This document shows positions 1 through 7,136 of a stretch of 33,056 nucleotides of DNA, in pieces. The notes under the pieces are model-generated. The model worked only from the letters and a program-made list of their open reading frames with translations. It did no database searches and was not told the DNA's origin. Positions within the stretch are counted from its first letter, which is position 1, and each line of letters starts with the position of its first letter. Origin of the DNA: a bacterium (GTDB lineage: Bacteria > Patescibacteriota > Minisyncoccia > UBA6257 > GWB1-50-10); assembly GCA_021814835.1 (NCBI GenBank), contig JAKAHO010000002.1, positions 1 through 33,056 of the forward strand, written 5' to 3'. A program made the position numbers and the translations under genes.

Positions 1-433
1 GATTGCGAACCGATGTCCGCACATGGGCGCTTTTCCCTGCAATAACGCCGAATCCCGGCTGTCCCGACTCAAGTTCCTCGGCAAGCATAGCGCCCCCGAT
101 ATACGCAATCGGCTGACCCGCGTGGAGTTCGCGGGTGAGAAATTCATATGATGTCTCGCCTCTCGCTTGTTGCAATCCCTTTGAAATGGTAACCGCAACG
201 GTATCGCGATGCACAAACGGACGCACCTGTTTTAATGCCCCCGGCAGGCACCACGAGGGCACGCACAAGAAAAGAAATTGCGCGTGCGGCACTATTTCAA
301 AAAGCGACTTCTGGCCTTGCACCTTGCCGGGGCAGATATCCCAGCATTGCACAACATGCCTCGAGCGCCCGACAAGCGACCGCATTGCCCGCCCCATCTC
401 TCCCATTCCCACGATAACCACACGTGGTTTCAT
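1..433 (-). CDS. gpsA: NAD-dependent glycerol-3-phosphate dehydrogenase-like protein, N-terminal part (cut by window edge)
   Basis: The first 144 codons of a gene that runs off the left edge. The product starts MKPRVVIVGMGEMGRAM, a Rossmann dinucleotide-binding start. It then has a TISKGLQ segment and a GGAMLAEELESGQP segment, which match the SKGLE and GPxFAxEL signatures of GpsA. GpsA reduces dihydroxyacetone phosphate to sn-glycerol-3-phosphate for phospholipid synthesis in the cytosol. The nucleotide-binding glycine pattern (GMGEMG) departs from the usual GxGxxG/A spacing only mildly. It follows nth by 7 bases, and a TATAAT at 440-445 lies 6 bases before the ATG, so it may have its own leaderless transcript. 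The C-terminal substrate domain is outside the window, so another member of the 6-phosphogluconate/ketopantoate reductase-like superfamily cannot be fully excluded. Confidence 0.72.
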   Translation of the reverse strand, partial: MKPRVVIVGMGEMGRAMRSLVGRSRHVVQCWDICPGKVQGQKSLFEIVPHAQFLFLCVPSWCLPGALKQVRPFVHRDTVAVTISKGLQQARGETSYEFLTRELHAGQPIAYIGGAMLAEELESGQPGFGVIAGKSAHVRTSVRN

Positions 434-439
434 ATATTC

Positions 440-445
440 ATTATA
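440..445 (-). promoter_or_regulatory. -10 box of gpsA-like gene, 6 bases before ATG
   Basis: The minus strand reads TATAAT, then six bases, then the ATG. The hexamer overlaps the nth stop codon. No clear -35 and no Shine-Dalgarno sequence are visible; a transcript from here would start at or next to the start codon. Confidence 0.4.
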
Positions 446-1088
446 CCTTTAATTTCGAAACAGGACACTCGGAATGATTGTGTTTTTTTGCCGAGCAATA
501 TTCCCTTCCGTACATAATAATGCGCAATGAAAGATTGCGCCATTCGCCGCGCGGAATTATTTCCATAAGGTCGCGTTCGATTTTTTCGGGGTCTATATTT
601 TCGGTAAGCCCCCAAAGACGCGTAAGGCGCCGCACGTGCGTATCCACCGCGACTCCCTCCACAATGCCGTACGCGGCTTCCAGAATCACATTAGCAGTCT
701 TCCTTCCTACGCCGGGAATGGTAATAAGCTCCTCCATCGTGCAGGGAACCTTCCCGTCAAATTGCTCCTTCACAAGTTTTGCGGCTAAAAGAATATTCTT
801 TGCCTTGTTGCGGTAAAAACCCGTAGACTTTATATCTTTCTCAAACGCTGACTGCTTCGCGCGGAGATAATCCTCAAACTTCGGATACTTCTTGAACAAA
901 TCCGCAGTTACCTCATTTACTTTTTTGTCGGTGCATTGCGCGGAGAGCACCACCGCAACCAAAAGCTCCCAAGGATTGCTATGATTCAGCGAAACGCGTA
1001 TCTCGGGGTACAGTTTTTTAAGCAGCGCGATTATTGCCGCTGCTTTTTTCCTCCGCTCAGCAAGAAGCGCCCCGCTCATTTTTTTCAT
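441..1088 (-). CDS. nth: Endonuclease III (DNA glycosylase/AP lyase) with degenerate Fe-S motif
   Basis: A 215-residue base-excision repair enzyme that removes oxidised pyrimidines and cleaves at abasic sites. The helix-hairpin-helix is IPGVGRKTANV at about 124-134 with catalytic Lys130, and the catalytic Asp149 sits in VDTHVRRL. Length equals that of the usual enzyme (about 211). Odd point: the C-terminal iron-sulfur loop, normally C-x6-C-x2-C-x5-C, here reads Cys198, His205, Cys208, Lys214, so two of four cysteine ligands are replaced. The fold and active site look intact, so I expect an active enzyme with an altered or absent cluster. It lies 21 bases after the 29-residue membrane microprotein and has no good ribosome binding site, suggesting coupling to the hpf transcript. 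Confidence 0.93.
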   Translation of the reverse strand: MKKMSGALLAERRKKAAAIIALLKKLYPEIRVSLNHSNPWELLVAVVLSAQCTDKKVNEVTADLFKKYPKFEDYLRAKQSAFEKDIKSTGFYRNKAKNILLAAKLVKEQFDGKVPCTMEELITIPGVGRKTANVILEAAYGIVEGVAVDTHVRRLTRLWGLTENIDPEKIERDLMEIIPRGEWRNLSLRIIMYGREYCSAKKHNHSECPVSKLKV

Positions 1089-1109
1089 ATGCGTCCAAAT
1101 TCCCCGCGT

Positions 1110-1199
1110 CTAGTGATACGCAAGCGCCGAATATCCGAGATATGCGAACACAAGTCCTACAATTATGAAAATCCAAAATTCAACATGCTTCATATCCAT
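1110..1199 (-). CDS. 29-residue single-span membrane microprotein overlapping hpf stop
   Basis: Starts MDMKHVEFWIFIIVGLVFAY and ends in GYSALAYH. It is one hydrophobic helix of about 18 residues preceded by a short charged N-terminus. Its ATG shares one base with the TAA stop of hpf (TAATG), a classic arrangement for translational coupling, which is the main support for it being real. No Shine-Dalgarno sequence precedes it, as expected for re-initiation. It sits between hpf and nth, all in the same direction. Function is unknown; it does not match a toxin or transporter family I can name. Confidence 0.6.
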   Translation of the reverse strand: MDMKHVEFWIFIIVGLVFAYLGYSALAYH

Positions 1200-1546
1200 T
1201 ATTCGCTGTACTTGGTTTTCCTGCCCGATTGCGACGTCGTCTTCTCTTTATATTTACGGAGCTCAAGCTTCAGCAAATCTTTCACATCATCGATTGCCGC
1301 CCGCGCATCCGAATTCTCCGCCTCAACGCGGATAGTTTTACCGGGAAGTCCAAGCGTTACTTCGGCATAATACACATCCCCATGCGTGTGATGGCGCGAG
1401 GTCCGTGCAAGTTCGCAGAACACAGTAAGCTCCTCCTTCTCTTCAAACCGCGTAATGATATCCTCGCACGAACCTATCTTCTCTTCGATGTATTCCTTAA
1501 TGGCGGGCGTAAGCTCCAGCTTGGTGCCCATAATGTTGATTATCAT
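1199..1546 (-). CDS. hpf: Ribosome hibernation promoting factor / RaiA (short form)
   Basis: A 115-residue HPF/RaiA family protein, which binds the 30S decoding region and silences ribosomes in slow growth. The family pattern is visible: an N-terminal strand MIINIMGTKLELTPAIKEYI, the central HTHGDVYYAEVTLGLPGK strand pair, and the IRVEAENSDARAAIDDVKD helix. The C-terminal dimerisation domain of long HPF is absent, so this is the short type. TATAAT at 1554-1559 lies 7 bases before the ATG, predicting a leaderless message. It heads a run of hpf, the 29-residue microprotein, nth and perhaps the gpsA-like gene. Confidence 0.93.
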   Translation of the reverse strand: MIINIMGTKLELTPAIKEYIEEKIGSCEDIITRFEEKEELTVFCELARTSRHHTHGDVYYAEVTLGLPGKTIRVEAENSDARAAIDDVKDLLKLELRKYKEKTTSQSGRKTKYSE

Positions 1547-1553
1547 AGTGTTA

Positions 1554-1559
1554 ATTATA
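1554..1559 (-). promoter_or_regulatory. -10 box of hpf, 7 bases before ATG
   Basis: The minus strand reads TAGTATAAT, then seven bases, then ATG. The element begins right after the terminator of the upstream Cys-repeat gene, so hpf has its own promoter. No good -35 is visible. Confidence 0.5.
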
Positions 1560-1565
1560 CTAAGA

Positions 1566-1595
1566 AATCCCGCCTCTCAGAAGTGAGGCGGGATT
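1566..1595 (-). terminator. Rho-independent terminator of the Cys-repeat protein gene
   Basis: A perfect 11-base-pair stem (arms 1566-1576 and 1585-1595, AATCCCGCCTC type) with an 8-base loop lies 6 bases after the stop at 1602. The T-rich tail on the minus strand is weak (TTTCTT). Confidence 0.75.
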
Positions 1596-1601
1596 GTTAT
1601 C

Positions 1602-3449
1602 TCAATATCCTGACGGAGGTAATACAGGAACCGCTCCTGCGGGCGGCATCATACCGGGAGCCCCTCCGGGCGCAGCTTGAGGACCCATCTGCGCCATACA
1701 CTGCGAAATCTTCAAGCTGATGTCTGCGGGTACTGGAACCTCGCCGCTCTTTATTTTATCGTACATTTCCGATCCATATGCAGCATTGAGACAGCTCTCG
1801 GCTATCGGGGGAAACTGCGGTAGAGGACCGCCGCCCATCACCCCCTGCGTCGTTCCTGAACCGCCATTCACTCCCTGCGGAAGCAACGGCATTCCTTGGG
1901 GCAGCTGCGGCATCATCTGCTGTGGCCCCTCGGGCTGAAATTCTTTCGTGCATCCTTCGATAATGGACGGTAAATTCGAGGGGGGTTCAGCGGCCGCGCT
2001 CGTGTCGCCGAGTTTTGCGCGGATACACGTCTGCAATTGCGGGGGCATCTGCCGGAGTTGCGCATTAAATCCTCCGACTGCGCCTCTCACGCATTCCTGC
2101 ATAATAGTACTCATCTCGGGCGTTACTTCCGCTGTGCCTGATTTCAACTTGCCCAACGTTTCACCGCCAAGTTTTTCCGCAAGACACGACTCCGCTCCGG
2201 GCGGCAGATTCGTAAATGCGCTCCTCATACGCACGGCGCCCTGCTGCGCCATACTCTGGAAACAAGTGCGCAAGGCCTCCCCTTTATCGGGTGATGGCGC
2301 ATCCCCGGCGCGAATCTTCTGCAAATCAATCGTACCCACATTCTCTTCTATGCACTTCATCACTTCAGGCGGCGCCATTTTGAGCCCTTGTTCAAACTTA
2401 TCTTTTACTTTCGCCATCTGACTCTCGAAACACGTTTTCACCGATTCGCCTATTTTTGGCGTCGGCGTAAGCGTTCCGTCTTCTATTTTTGCAATTACGT
2501 CAGATCCAAGATTTTGCGAAAGACACGTCTTCACTTCTTCGGGCGCCTGGGCAAGTCCTGCACGCATACGGCCCATGCCGTCTTTTATTTCCTGAATTTT
2601 ATCAGGAGAAAGAATGCCGTGCTCCTGCGCATACGCAAAGCACTCATCGGCATGCTCCGTTGCATTGCAATATGCATCGCACGCTTCTTTAGATGAACAG
2701 CCGCCGGGTCCCCTGCCTCCGGTCTTTTTTGCGATTGCAAGATCCTCAGGAGAAATAAGCCCCGCCTTTTCCGCAAATGCTATGCACTGATTGAAGTGGT
2801 CGCCGACCGCGCAATACTGCTCGCATGAATCTTTTGATGTGCAGCCGCCGGGAGTCTCTCCATTTTTAATGAACGCGGTCATCTTTCTTGCTTGCGCAAG
2901 TTCCTCGGGCGACAACGTTCCCGCCTTTTCCGCAAATGCTAAACACTCATCCGCGTGTTGACCGCCAGAGCAGTACGCCTCGCACTGGTCTTTTGTCTTG
3001 CATCCGCCGGGCATCGTGGCGCCCGCCGCGAGTGCCGCTTGAATGCGCTTCATCTCGCCAAGTTCGGAAGCGCTCGCAATACCATGCGACTCCGCAAAGG
3101 TTGTGCATGCCTGCAAATGCGATACGTCTGCGCAATACGTTCTGCATGTCTTTTCATCCTTACATCCGCCGGGTCCCTCTCCGCGCAATACATCCGCAAA
3201 CTTTCTCGCGCGTGCCGCCTCATCCTGCGAGATAAGCTTATGGGCCTCGCCGAAATCGGTACACGCAGTAATATGCGCAGTGTCAGTACAATACGCCTTG
3301 CACGCCGCCTGATCGGTACAATTGCCAAGTTCTGCAATCGGATACGTTATCTCGGGAGTCTGCGCATGTACCGCAATCGCCACGCTCACAAATATTCCTG
3401 TCGCAAGAACGAGTGCGGGCAAGAATGCGGATAAAGTTATTTTTTTCAT
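1602..3449 (-). CDS. Secreted Cys-repeat protein (five C-x5-C-x3-C-x8-C modules plus five Cys-pair modules)
   Basis: A 615-residue exported protein. A signal peptide (MKKITLSAFL, hydrophobic to about residue 28, VHAQ at the end) is followed by five modules with identical cysteine spacing C-x5-C-x3-C-x8-C: Cys44/50/54/63, 96/102/106/115, 150/156/160/169, 203/209/213/222 and 251/257/261/270. Most contain a PGGC start and a YC..H..C..FAE body. A second repeat follows, with a cysteine pair 25-31 residues apart (309/340, 366/396, 422/453, 475/500, 553/584), often preceded by PP or PE. The last 110 residues are rich in Pro, Gln, Gly and Met. The invariant spacing suggests disulfide-stabilised or metal-binding modules at the cell surface. 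I do not recognise a named family. TATCAT at 3458-3463 lies 8 bases before the ATG. Confidence 0.88.
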   Translation of the reverse strand: MKKITLSAFLPALVLATGIFVSVAIAVHAQTPEITYPIAELGNCTDQAACKAYCTDTAHITACTDFGEAHKLISQDEAARARKFADVLRGEGPGGCKDEKTCRTYCADVSHLQACTTFAESHGIASASELGEMKRIQAALAAGATMPGGCKTKDQCEAYCSGGQHADECLAFAEKAGTLSPEELAQARKMTAFIKNGETPGGCTSKDSCEQYCAVGDHFNQCIAFAEKAGLISPEDLAIAKKTGGRGPGGCSSKEACDAYCNATEHADECFAYAQEHGILSPDKIQEIKDGMGRMRAGLAQAPEEVKTCLSQNLGSDVIAKIEDGTLTPTPKIGESVKTCFESQMAKVKDKFEQGLKMAPPEVMKCIEENVGTIDLQKIRAGDAPSPDKGEALRTCFQSMAQQGAVRMRSAFTNLPPGAESCLAEKLGGETLGKLKSGTAEVTPEMSTIMQECVRGAVGGFNAQLRQMPPQLQTCIRAKLGDTSAAAEPPSNLPSIIEGCTKEFQPEGPQQMMPQLPQGMPLLPQGVNGGSGTTQGVMGGGPLPQFPPIAESCLNAAYGSEMYDKIKSGEVPVPADISLKISQCMAQMGPQAAPGGAPGMMPPAGAVPVLPPSGY

Positions 3450-3457
3450 AGATTCAG

Positions 3458-3463
3458 ATGATA
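3458..3463 (-). promoter_or_regulatory. -10-like box of the Cys-repeat gene, 8 bases before ATG
   Basis: TATCAT on the minus strand with an 8-base gap to ATG. There is no recognisable -35. It matches the short-leader layout seen elsewhere in the window. Confidence 0.3.
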
Positions 3464-3466
3464 TGA

Positions 3467-3733
3467 TTATTGACCAAAAGGATTCTTATATCCGGTATCA
3501 TACGGATTTGTCTGCGTCTTAAAGGGATTCGTCTCGGGCACATTTGCTGCCGGGTTGGGCGCAGCCTGGTTGTAAATCTGGCCGCCGAGTCCTGCGTCCT
3601 GGGGGCTCGTCACTTTTTCCTGTACTCCTCCCGTTGCAGGCCCAGGTGCGACAACCGGCTGCGTGAGATACCACCATACACCCGCCGCGATGACCAATGC
3701 CCCGACTATCGCGTAGATTAGTGTTTTGCTCAT
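3467..3733 (-). CDS. Small single-span membrane protein of unknown function
   Basis: An 88-residue protein. A short MSKT start is followed by one membrane helix (about residues 5-23, LIYAIVGALVIAAGVWWYL) and then a Pro, Asn and Gln rich outer tail with the near-repeats ETNPFKTQTNPYDTGYKNPF. No catalytic motif is visible. TATACT at 3743-3748, in an extended form (TGATATACT), lies 9 bases before the ATG. The gene ends 17 bases before the start of the Cys-repeat surface protein, so the two may be made together. The low-complexity tail looks like a wall-spanning linker. Function unknown. Confidence 0.7.
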   Translation of the reverse strand: MSKTLIYAIVGALVIAAGVWWYLTQPVVAPGPATGGVQEKVTSPQDAGLGGQIYNQAAPNPAANVPETNPFKTQTNPYDTGYKNPFGQ

Positions 3734-3742
3734 AGTACCTTC

Positions 3743-3748
3743 AGTATA
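3743..3748 (-). promoter_or_regulatory. Extended -10 box, 9 bases before ATG of the 88-residue protein
   Basis: The minus strand reads TGATATACT, an extended -10 (TGN plus TATACT), with a 9-base gap to the ATG that includes GAAGG. Confidence 0.4.
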
Positions 3749-3794
3749 TCAAAAACCACGAATCCCTGTTCGGAAGACGCGCAATAATACGGCG

Positions 3795-4418
3795 CTAGCG
3801 GGAAAAGGGCGCGTTGCACTCGTTGAACATTGATGAATTCTCGAATTTCCAATACTCGGTCGCAAGACTCTTCTTCTCCTCTGCGGAAAGCGTAGCGGGA
3901 AGCTGGGCTTTCGGATTGATAATCATAAGCGCGCTGTCCTTTCTGAACTCAATGCCGTATGAGGAATTTACCCCATACACAATAATGCGTCCGGTTTTCG
4001 CATCAAGAATGACGTGGCAACCCGCCCCGCATCCATCCTTAACCACTGTGTAGCGTCCAGAAAAATTCGGACCGAGTTTTGCCCCATCAATAAGCGGCTG
4101 CTTATTTTCCGCGGGAACGTCATAGGTAGAAAAATCGGGAGCTGCGGGCGCCCCAGAAAAGACCGGCTCCTTAGTAGTAAACTCTTTGAATGAATACAGG
4201 GGACACTTTGTCGGTATCTGCTCGACTATCGAGAGACCCTTCGCTACCTCGCACCTCCGCGGTACGGTGTTTAATACCCGATAACCGGCGCGGGCGCACT
4301 CCTCAAAATTGGTAACAAGAGGTCTGTCCTTCGGAAATACGTAAATAACGAACAAAAAGGCGGCCACGCACGCGACTGCAGTTGCCGCAACAATAAATAT
4401 TCGTACTCCCCGTGACAT
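3795..4418 (-). CDS. Membrane-anchored exported protein of unknown function, Cys-containing
   Basis: A 207-residue protein. An N-terminal membrane anchor (about residues 7-28) is followed by a short module with LVTNFEECARAGYRVLNTVP and RRCEV, a motif type seen in many CPR exported proteins. The C-terminal part (residues 110-207) has GPNFSGRYTVVKDGCGAGC (Cys130, Cys134) and a strand-rich stretch HVILDAKTGRIIVYG. The Cys pair could form a disulfide. No enzymatic family is recognised. It follows uppS after 17 bases but has its own TATAAT (4427-4432, TGGTATAAT extended form) 8 bases before the ATG. Confidence 0.8.
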   Translation of the reverse strand: MSRGVRIFIVAATAVACVAAFLFVIYVFPKDRPLVTNFEECARAGYRVLNTVPRRCEVAKGLSIVEQIPTKCPLYSFKEFTTKEPVFSGAPAAPDFSTYDVPAENKQPLIDGAKLGPNFSGRYTVVKDGCGAGCHVILDAKTGRIIVYGVNSSYGIEFRKDSALMIINPKAQLPATLSAEEKKSLATEYWKFENSSMFNECNAPFSR

Positions 4419-4426
4419 ATATATGC

Positions 4427-4432
4427 ATTATA
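4427..4432 (-). promoter_or_regulatory. Extended -10 box, 8 bases before ATG of 3795-4418
   Basis: The minus strand reads TGGTATAAT followed by eight bases and ATG. The box lies between the uppS stop and the next gene, so it directs only this gene. Confidence 0.5.
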
Positions 4433-4435
4433 CCA

Positions 4436-5134
4436 CTACGCGCCATGCATGCGCCTGCGCGTCTCGTAATCGAGAAGGGCGCGGTGAAATTCCTTCGCGG
4501 TAAATGAGGGCCAAAATAAATTGGTGAAATACAGTTCGCTGTTTGCGGTAAGCCACATCATAAAGCCTGCTGAAGAGTGCGGTTCCCCGCCCGTGCGGAT
4601 AACGAGATCAACAGGCGGAAGTTCATGCGTCCACAATGATGCTTCAACCGCTTCATTGCTCGGCTTCAATTGATTGCGCTGGATAACTTTAATCGCCTCA
4701 ACCATTTCCCGCTTGCCGTCGTACCCGAGCAGTACGGTAAGGTTATGGTCCGAAAAATGTTTGGTACGGCTCTCAAGCTCGCGCACAAGCTCATTTACCT
4801 TCGTGTCTTTCAATAATTCGCGGAATCTTCCGAAGACGCGTACGCGCACCTTGTGCTTGATAATCGAATCATTCTTCAAAATGTTTGCGAGTTCCCTTCG
4901 GATAAGCGCGAGTAATATTTTTGTCTCCGCAACAGGGCGCTTCGTGAGATTGTCTTCGGATGCCGCCCAAAAGGTAAGGCACTCGACTCCTGAACGGAAC
5001 GCTTCTTCAATAATCACGTGCGTCGCAGCACCCCCCGCAGCATACGCTTTTGTGTAGTTAACTCCCTCCTGCTTTGCCCAGCGCCGGTTACCGTCGGGAA
5101 TCACCGCAATGTGGCGTGGAATCTTTGAAGACAT
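4436..5134 (-). CDS. uppS: Undecaprenyl/polyprenyl diphosphate synthase (cis-prenyltransferase)
   Basis: A 232-residue cis-prenyltransferase that extends farnesyl diphosphate with isopentenyl diphosphate to make the lipid carrier for cell-wall precursors. Visible family motifs: HIAVIPDGNRRWAK with the catalytic Asp14, a TFWAASEDNLTKRP segment, and DLVIRTGGEPH followed by SELYFTNLFWP near the C-terminus. Variations: the first motif has NRRW rather than the common bacterial NGRW. In the RTGGE block the second Arg that usually contacts the diphosphate (HRxSNF type) is replaced by PHSSAGF. A full promoter (TTGATA, 17 bases, TACACT) places the transcript start within about three bases of the ATG. 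Confidence 0.93.
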   Translation of the reverse strand: MSSKIPRHIAVIPDGNRRWAKQEGVNYTKAYAAGGAATHVIIEEAFRSGVECLTFWAASEDNLTKRPVAETKILLALIRRELANILKNDSIIKHKVRVRVFGRFRELLKDTKVNELVRELESRTKHFSDHNLTVLLGYDGKREMVEAIKVIQRNQLKPSNEAVEASLWTHELPPVDLVIRTGGEPHSSAGFMMWLTANSELYFTNLFWPSFTAKEFHRALLDYETRRRMHGA

Positions 5135-5143
5135 ATGGGTTTT

Positions 5144-5172
5144 AGTGTACTAGAATGCGCGGTGAGTATCAA
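5144..5172 (-). promoter_or_regulatory. Promoter of uppS predicting a leaderless transcript
   Basis: The -35 TTGATA is at 5167-5172 and the -10 TACACT at 5144-5149, with a 17-base spacer. The -10 is 9 bases before the ATG, so the start site falls 2-3 bases before or at the start codon. The -35 overlaps the A-run that forms the T-tract of the typA terminator. Confidence 0.65.
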
Positions 5173-5198
5173 AAAGCGCCCCATTGTTGGAGCGCTTT
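5171..5198 (-). terminator. Rho-independent terminator of typA
   Basis: On the minus strand a 10-base-pair stem (arms 5189-5198 and 5173-5182, AAAGCGCUCC with GGGGCGCUUU, one G-U pair) and a 6-base loop are followed by a run of five T. It lies about 20 bases after the typA stop. Confidence 0.85.
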
Positions 5199-5217
5199 CT
5201 TTGCTGTTATTTCGAAT

Positions 5218-7053
5218 CTATTTTGAACCTTTGGCATCGCGTTCCGCCTTCTTGCGGTCGCCCTCCTTCAGATACGTCTTTCTGATACGGATGGTCTTCG
5301 GGGTCACCTCGACAAGCTCATCGTCGCCGATGTAATCGAGCGCATCCTCAAGCCCCATCTCGCGCGGAACTTCGAGCGACTCCTGAATACCAAAGTTCTT
5401 AGTACGGAAATTCGTGAGTTCTTTTGTGCGGCAGATATTCACCTGGATGTCATCCGCCTTCGCATTCTGGCCGATAACCATGCCCTCATACACCTCAACC
5501 GCAGGACCGATGAACAAGGGTCCGCGGCCCTGCGCCGTAATAAGTCCGTAGCTGTTTGAAACACCCGATTCGGAGCTGACAAGCGAACCGTGCGGCTCTG
5601 CCGGCAAATCGCCTTTGTACTGCTCATAACCGAGGAAAAGACTGTTCATAATTCCCTTACCCTTCGTGCTCGTGAGGAATACGTTGCGGATACCGATAAG
5701 TCCGCGCGTCGGGACCGTAAAGTCCATGTGCGTCGTACCGCGGTCCACGCGCATGTCTTTCATAGCGCCGAGCCTCCGGCCCATCATTTCGATGACAGTT
5801 CCGCCGAACTCCTCAGGAACTTCAAATGAAACCAACTCAACAGGTTCTGTTTTCTTGCCGTCCTGCTCGCGGAAAATAACCTGCGGTTTTGAAACCTCAA
5901 GCTCATATCCTTCGCGGCGCATCTTCTCAATAATAATAGAGAGGTGAAGTTCTCCGCGGCCCGCGACGGTCCACTTATCCGGTGAGTCAGTCGGCGAAAC
6001 AGAAAGCGCTACGTCTGTTTCAAGCTCATGCTCAAGCCTCTCGCGCAAATTGCGTGAAGTTGAGTACTGACCTTCCTTCCCGGTAAAGGGAGATGTGTTC
6101 ACACCGAACACCATCTTGATAGTCGGCTCATCAATCATAATCGGCGGCAACGGCATCGGATTCTCAATATCGGTAATCGTCTCGCCGATGGACACATCAT
6201 CAATACCCGCAATGCCCACGATGTCTCCCGCGCTTACGGATTCCACATCAATGCGCTTCATACCCTCGAAGCCGAGCACGGTAGAAATCTGCACTTTCTT
6301 CGTCTCGCCCTTGCGGTTCACGTGCAATACCTGTGCGCCCTTCTTAAGGGTTCCAGCATAGAGGCGTCCCACCGCAATCTTGCCTTTATAGTTGTCGTAA
6401 AAAAGACTGACCGTAAGCATCTGCAACGGATTTGTTTCTGAAATCTTCGGACCGGGAATGTACTTCACGATTGCGTCAAAAAGCGGAATGACATCGGTCA
6501 TCGTTGAAAGATCGGGAGTGAGTCCCGCCTTGCCCTGTGCGCCTGCGGCGTAAATAACCGGGAAGTTGGACTGCTCGTCTGAAGCGCCAAGCTCGATGAA
6601 CAAATCGAAGGTCTGATCGAGCGCCCACATAGGACGCGCATCCGGCTTATCGATTTTGTTCACTACCACGATTACTTTGTGGCCCGCCTGAATCGCTTTG
6701 CGTAACACGAACTTCGTCTGCGGCATAGGACCTTCCTTTGCGTCCACCAAAAGTAAAACGCCATCCACCATGCGCATAATACGCTCCACCTCTCCGCCGA
6801 AATCGGCGTGTCCCGGAGTATCAACAATGTTGATTTTAAGTCCTTTGTAGTTAATCGAAGCGTTCTTCGAGAAAATCGTAATGCCGCGCTCGCGCTCGAG
6901 CTCGTTCGAATCCATCATAAGGTCCTTGTTCGCGTCCGCCTTCACGTGGAAGTTCTCGGACTGCTTGAGAAGCGCATCAACAAGCGTCGTCTTTCCGTGG
7001 TCGACGTGTGCAATGATGGCGATGTTTCTGATGTCTTCTCGTATCGTATTCAT
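5218..7053 (-). CDS. typA: Ribosome-associated GTPase TypA/BipA
   Basis: A 611-residue translational GTPase, full family length, that binds the ribosome and assists 50S assembly and growth under stress. G-domain motifs: AHVDHGKTTL (G1), RERGITI (G2), DTPGHADFGGEVERIM (G3), VVNKIDKPDARP (G4) and a later SAT/AAG-type region (VIYAAGAQGKAG). Domain II and the EF-G-like domains III and V follow, then the TypA-specific C-terminus with TRGLIGIRNVFLTSTKGKG. The first ATG follows a 26-base leader under a consensus promoter. It is a single-gene unit with its own terminator. Confidence 0.97.
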   Translation of the reverse strand: MNTIREDIRNIAIIAHVDHGKTTLVDALLKQSENFHVKADANKDLMMDSNELERERGITIFSKNASINYKGLKINIVDTPGHADFGGEVERIMRMVDGVLLLVDAKEGPMPQTKFVLRKAIQAGHKVIVVVNKIDKPDARPMWALDQTFDLFIELGASDEQSNFPVIYAAGAQGKAGLTPDLSTMTDVIPLFDAIVKYIPGPKISETNPLQMLTVSLFYDNYKGKIAVGRLYAGTLKKGAQVLHVNRKGETKKVQISTVLGFEGMKRIDVESVSAGDIVGIAGIDDVSIGETITDIENPMPLPPIMIDEPTIKMVFGVNTSPFTGKEGQYSTSRNLRERLEHELETDVALSVSPTDSPDKWTVAGRGELHLSIIIEKMRREGYELEVSKPQVIFREQDGKKTEPVELVSFEVPEEFGGTVIEMMGRRLGAMKDMRVDRGTTHMDFTVPTRGLIGIRNVFLTSTKGKGIMNSLFLGYEQYKGDLPAEPHGSLVSSESGVSNSYGLITAQGRGPLFIGPAVEVYEGMVIGQNAKADDIQVNICRTKELTNFRTKNFGIQESLEVPREMGLEDALDYIGDDELVEVTPKTIRIRKTYLKEGDRKKAERDAKGSK

Positions 7054-7086
7054 AAAAAATACCTGGGTTTCACAGGCGTGAACTAT

Positions 7087-7115
7087 ATAGTACGCACTAA
7101 ATCGCCTCTTGTCAA
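7087..7115 (-). promoter_or_regulatory. Consensus promoter of typA
   Basis: The -35 TTGACA is at 7110-7115 and the -10 TACTAT at 7087-7092, with a 17-base spacer on the minus strand. The predicted start is near 7080, giving a leader of about 26 bases. Confidence 0.8.
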
Positions 7116-7136
7116 AGGCGTCTCCGCGCGCCCCGT

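Noticed and set aside
135..3522. Many plus-strand open frames opposite nth, hpf and the Cys-repeat gene
   Set aside because: Antisense shadows with Arg/Ser/Cys-rich, low-plausibility products and no promoter or ribosome site.
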